NCBI GenBank assembly: GCA_037074615.1
Contig: CM073527.1
Location: 4,304,848-4,368,847 of the forward strand
Reading direction: 5' to 3'
From: Leucaena leucocephala
Lineage: Eukaryota; Streptophyta; Magnoliopsida; Fabales; Fabaceae
DNA: 64,000 nt
Both the position numbers and the translations under genes were made by a program. Numbering within the stretch: position 1 is the first letter of the stretch; every line of letters starts with the position of its first letter. The notes under the pieces were generated by a model. That model was not told the origin of the DNA. It did no database searches and saw only the letters and a list, made by a program, of their open reading frames with translations. This document shows positions 61,430 through 64,000 of the stretch, piece by piece.

Positions 61430-62560
61430 TAGATCGTAGTTGGATAAATACTAAACAAACAAAGGCTGAGTATTCTTACGGGGTAAAGGTGTTTTTGGAT
61501 TTTGCTAAAAGAAATGTTGATGATGATAATGGAAGTTTTTATTGTCCTTGTGTGAAATATTTGAATGAGAGGAAACTAAATCCTGCATATATGTATACTC
61601 ATTTAATTTGTGAAGTATTTTGCAAGAGTTACATGGTATGGGTATGACATGGTGAAGATGTGTAAAGGTTGAGTGCATTTGAATAGGTGGAACAGACCTT
61701 TGATAATGATATGGATACTAATGATTGGGTAGAGAACATGATTCGTGATGTTGGAGAATATGCTTTTATGTGGCCACATGAATATGGTAATATGTGCAAT
61801 GATGTAGGAAAATCTCTATACCCTAGGTGCAGAAAATACCACCCGTTGAATAAGGTGTTGAGATTGATAAGTGTGAAAATACAATATAGGTGAAGTGATA
61901 TTAGTACACAATATGGGTGAAGTGATATTAGTTTTTCAGAATTGCTTGAGTTGTTGAAGAAAATGCGCTACTGAAACATTACTATGGTGTGAAGAAAATA
62001 ATATGTCCGTTAGGCATGCAATATAGAAAGATTCATGCAGGCCCAAATGATTGTATATTGTACAACAAAGAGTTTGAAGATGAGGAGAAATGTCTAATAT
62101 GTAAGACACTAAGGTATATATTAAACAACTCTCCTACAAAGGTGTTATGGTATCTTCCAATTATATTGAGCGCACCTCTTTGCTAATGAAGATTATGCAA
62201 AAAATTGTTGTCATGTAACTGAAATGATTTCTGATAGAAAGTATTTTTATCTAGTTAATTCTTTATAATAAAAGAAGATTGGTGACTTATTTCTTGAGTT
62301 CAACAATAAACTACAAAACCTAAGGCTTAGACTTAGTACAGATGGAATAAACCCTTATAGCATCCTTAGCAGTATATATAGTTCATGGCCATCTCTTGGT
62401 GATTTACAACATATCCCCTTGTTGTGTATGAAACACATATAATATTGTCTATGTTGATATCAGGACCGAAATAACCCATAAATGATAGACATTTACCTAA
62501 TACCCTTGATCGAAGATTTGAAGAAGTTATGGGAAGCTGTGGATTTTTTGTTGTGAATAA
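61430..62560 (+). pseudogene. TNP2-type CACTA transposase, degraded
   Basis: The first block (about 61425-61680) reads DRSWINTKQT, VKVFLDFAKRN, FYCPCVKY and YMVWV near HGEDV. This is the transposase-associated zinc domain found at the N-terminus of plant En/Spm transposases. Later blocks read SPTKVLWYLPIIL (about 62130) and STDGINPYSILSSIYSSWP (about 62335-62390). LLCMKH and IDIYLIPLIEDLKKLWEAVD (about 62480-62545) follow, collinear with TNP2 transposases. Stops and frame changes are frequent. The C-terminal half is absent, being cut by the LTR at 62572. Confidence 0.85.
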
Positions 62561-62571
62561 GGATATTTTTT

Positions 62572-64000
62572 GTAACATCCGAAATTTTTTCTATCTATAT
62601 AAGACTGATAGAGGAAAGATGTTATGAAAAGATTGTGATGGTAATAAGAAGAAAAGATAATGATTAAAATAAGTGTTAAGCTAAAGAAAGAGAGAAGGTA
62701 TAAACTTGTAAAGCAAAAGGGGTTAAATTGCAATTTAGAAAAAGTCTAGGGACTAAATTGCAATTAGTGAAAGTTTCAAATGGTCATTTTGGAAAAGAAA
62801 AAGACTAAAGTGAAAACTTTAAAAGTTCCATGGTGCAAAATGGAAGCAGACATAAGCTTTGGGCTAAAATACAATTTCTAAAAGTTCATAGGCAAAATGG
62901 TAATTATGAAAATTTGAGCCAGAAGTGGCTAAAAAATACCCGGAAGCATTTTAATCCTAAATTTTACCATAAAATAGAGAAAGTTATTCTAATTAGTTTA
63001 ACGCAACACAAAATTTTGATTTGAGGTCTCGAAAAATTGATATAAATTTTCAAAGTTGGGAGATTATTATAGTATCTTTTAGACCTCATAATCAGATGAA
63101 ATTTGACAGTAAATTCTTATAATTAATATAAAAATTTATGAAATAGACATAAGTAAAAAAGGAGAGTCATGTAGAATTAATTATAAAATTTATAGTGAAA
63201 TTGGACACCAATAAAAGGTTAAAGGAAATGTAGAGAATTTTTATCAGGACTTCTGGGTCTCAAAAAATTATGAAACTTTATAAGAAATTTATTTTATATT
63301 AGAATGAATTTTTAAAAATATTATAACCATTAAAAGAGGTGTCTAGCATTTATCCTAAAAATTAGGGTGATTCAAGAATATCGATATAAGGAAAGTGCTT
63401 TGGGATTTATACCAATTAGCTATTGGACCCAAAAGAGACCCAATATAATGTCCTATATAAGCCCAAGGAATTTTTATGTGGTCAAATGAATTTTTAGAAT
63501 ATTTTGTGTATTTTTAATAGATAAAGAATTTAAGAAAGTCCAAGAAGCATGTGAGGTGCCTTGTGGGACCCACAAGCTTTACACATGGCACCAAGAAGAG
63601 GAAAGGAAGATTATATCATGTGTAAAATGTAATAAAATAATATAAGAATTAATTTAATGATGATTAAGGTTAATTAATCCAAAAACTAACTAATCAAATT
63701 TAAGATTAAGCCATTATAATAATTAAGAAAGGTGAGGACATTATGGACCCAGGGTGCCAAAATTTTGGCTATAAATATCCCTCATATTCTTCACAAAACC
63801 GTGCACCATTGGTTCCCTTGGAGAAACTCTTGTCATTTGAAAACTCAACCAAGATAAAGGAACTTAGAGATTAAGGTAGTCAAGGCATAAGGTATGTGAT
63901 CCTTCCTAATTTATTTAGATGTGTTTTGGAAGGATAAAACTTAAGTTTTAGTGGTTGAAAATTTCATTAAACCTAGAGTATGCTTGCTATCTAAATTGCA
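62572..64000 (+). mobile_element. LTR-like segment running past the window end
   Basis: It begins TGTAACATCCGAAATTTTTT, a typical plant Ty3/gypsy LTR start, immediately where TNP2 homology stops. A TATA-like GGCTATAAATATCCCTC lies at about 63768, followed by a plausible transcribed leader (CACAAAACCGTGCACCATTG). No coding domain is seen in the 1.4 kb present; the open frame at 62830-63024 is not supported. The other end, and hence the element type, lies outside the window. Confidence 0.6.

Larger units (their letters stand above)
59617..62571 (+). mobile_element. left portion of a decayed CACTA (TNP2) transposon
   Basis: The left edge (TTACTTATATAAAAAGGGCT, then TTCTAAAGCCC and AAACCGG) parallels the left end of the element at 56366 and is followed by the same subterminal motifs (GGTGTAGAAA, CCGGTGTA) in many copies to about 61150. 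TNP2 transposase remnants lie at 61430-62560. The right part is missing because an LTR begins at 62572. Confidence 0.75.

Overview
The window is eukaryotic nuclear DNA from a flowering plant, almost certainly a eudicot. Two multi-exon genes with GT-AG introns encode proteins very close to Arabidopsis ones, and they sit in an AT-rich background crowded with plant transposable elements. The species cannot be named from sequence alone.

Two host genes are complete, both on the minus strand. (1) 13158-26742: a cation-chloride cotransporter of the plant CCC1 type (SLC12 family). I assembled 13 exons by hand; they join in frame to 983 codons plus stop. (2) 41449-45031: an NPH3/RPT2-like (NRL) BTB-NPH3 protein of the At1g30440 type, 4 exons, 635 codons plus stop. 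In Arabidopsis the equivalents (At1g30450 = CCC1, At1g30440) are neighbours, so the pair looks like conserved microsynteny, here spread apart by about 14.7 kb of transposon-derived DNA.

The rest is layered mobile DNA. 1-5320: a possible old LTR end and a decayed minus-strand Copia element. 5321-12229: a MULE-like foldback element (terminal inverted repeats of about 395 bp, internal minisatellites, a cargo segment) split by a young Copia element (5629-10795, 192-bp LTRs differing at one base, perfect 5-bp target duplication, one in-frame stop in the integrase). 28361-31732: a 3.37-kb solo LTR with a perfect 5-bp target duplication. 31.9-41.1 kb: four fragments of one MITE-like family, another probable solo LTR, a second decayed copy of the Copia gag seen at 4.2-4.9 kb, a Copia LTR with primer binding site, and a possible CACTA end. 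48791-55303: an older, complete but disabled minus-strand Copia element (342-bp LTRs, about 5% diverged). 55.7-58.5 kb: a decayed Helitron-type PIF1 helicase interrupted by a small CACTA-like element. 59617-62571: the left part of a decayed CACTA element with TNP2 transposase remnants, cut off by another LTR that starts at 62572 and runs past the window end.

I found no CRISPR array, operon, rRNA or functional tRNA gene. I see no wholly unknown biochemical system. The most notable items are the nested MULE-like/Copia structure with possible captured DNA, the tRNA-like Pol III box pairs inside two LTR-like segments, and the preserved gene pair.
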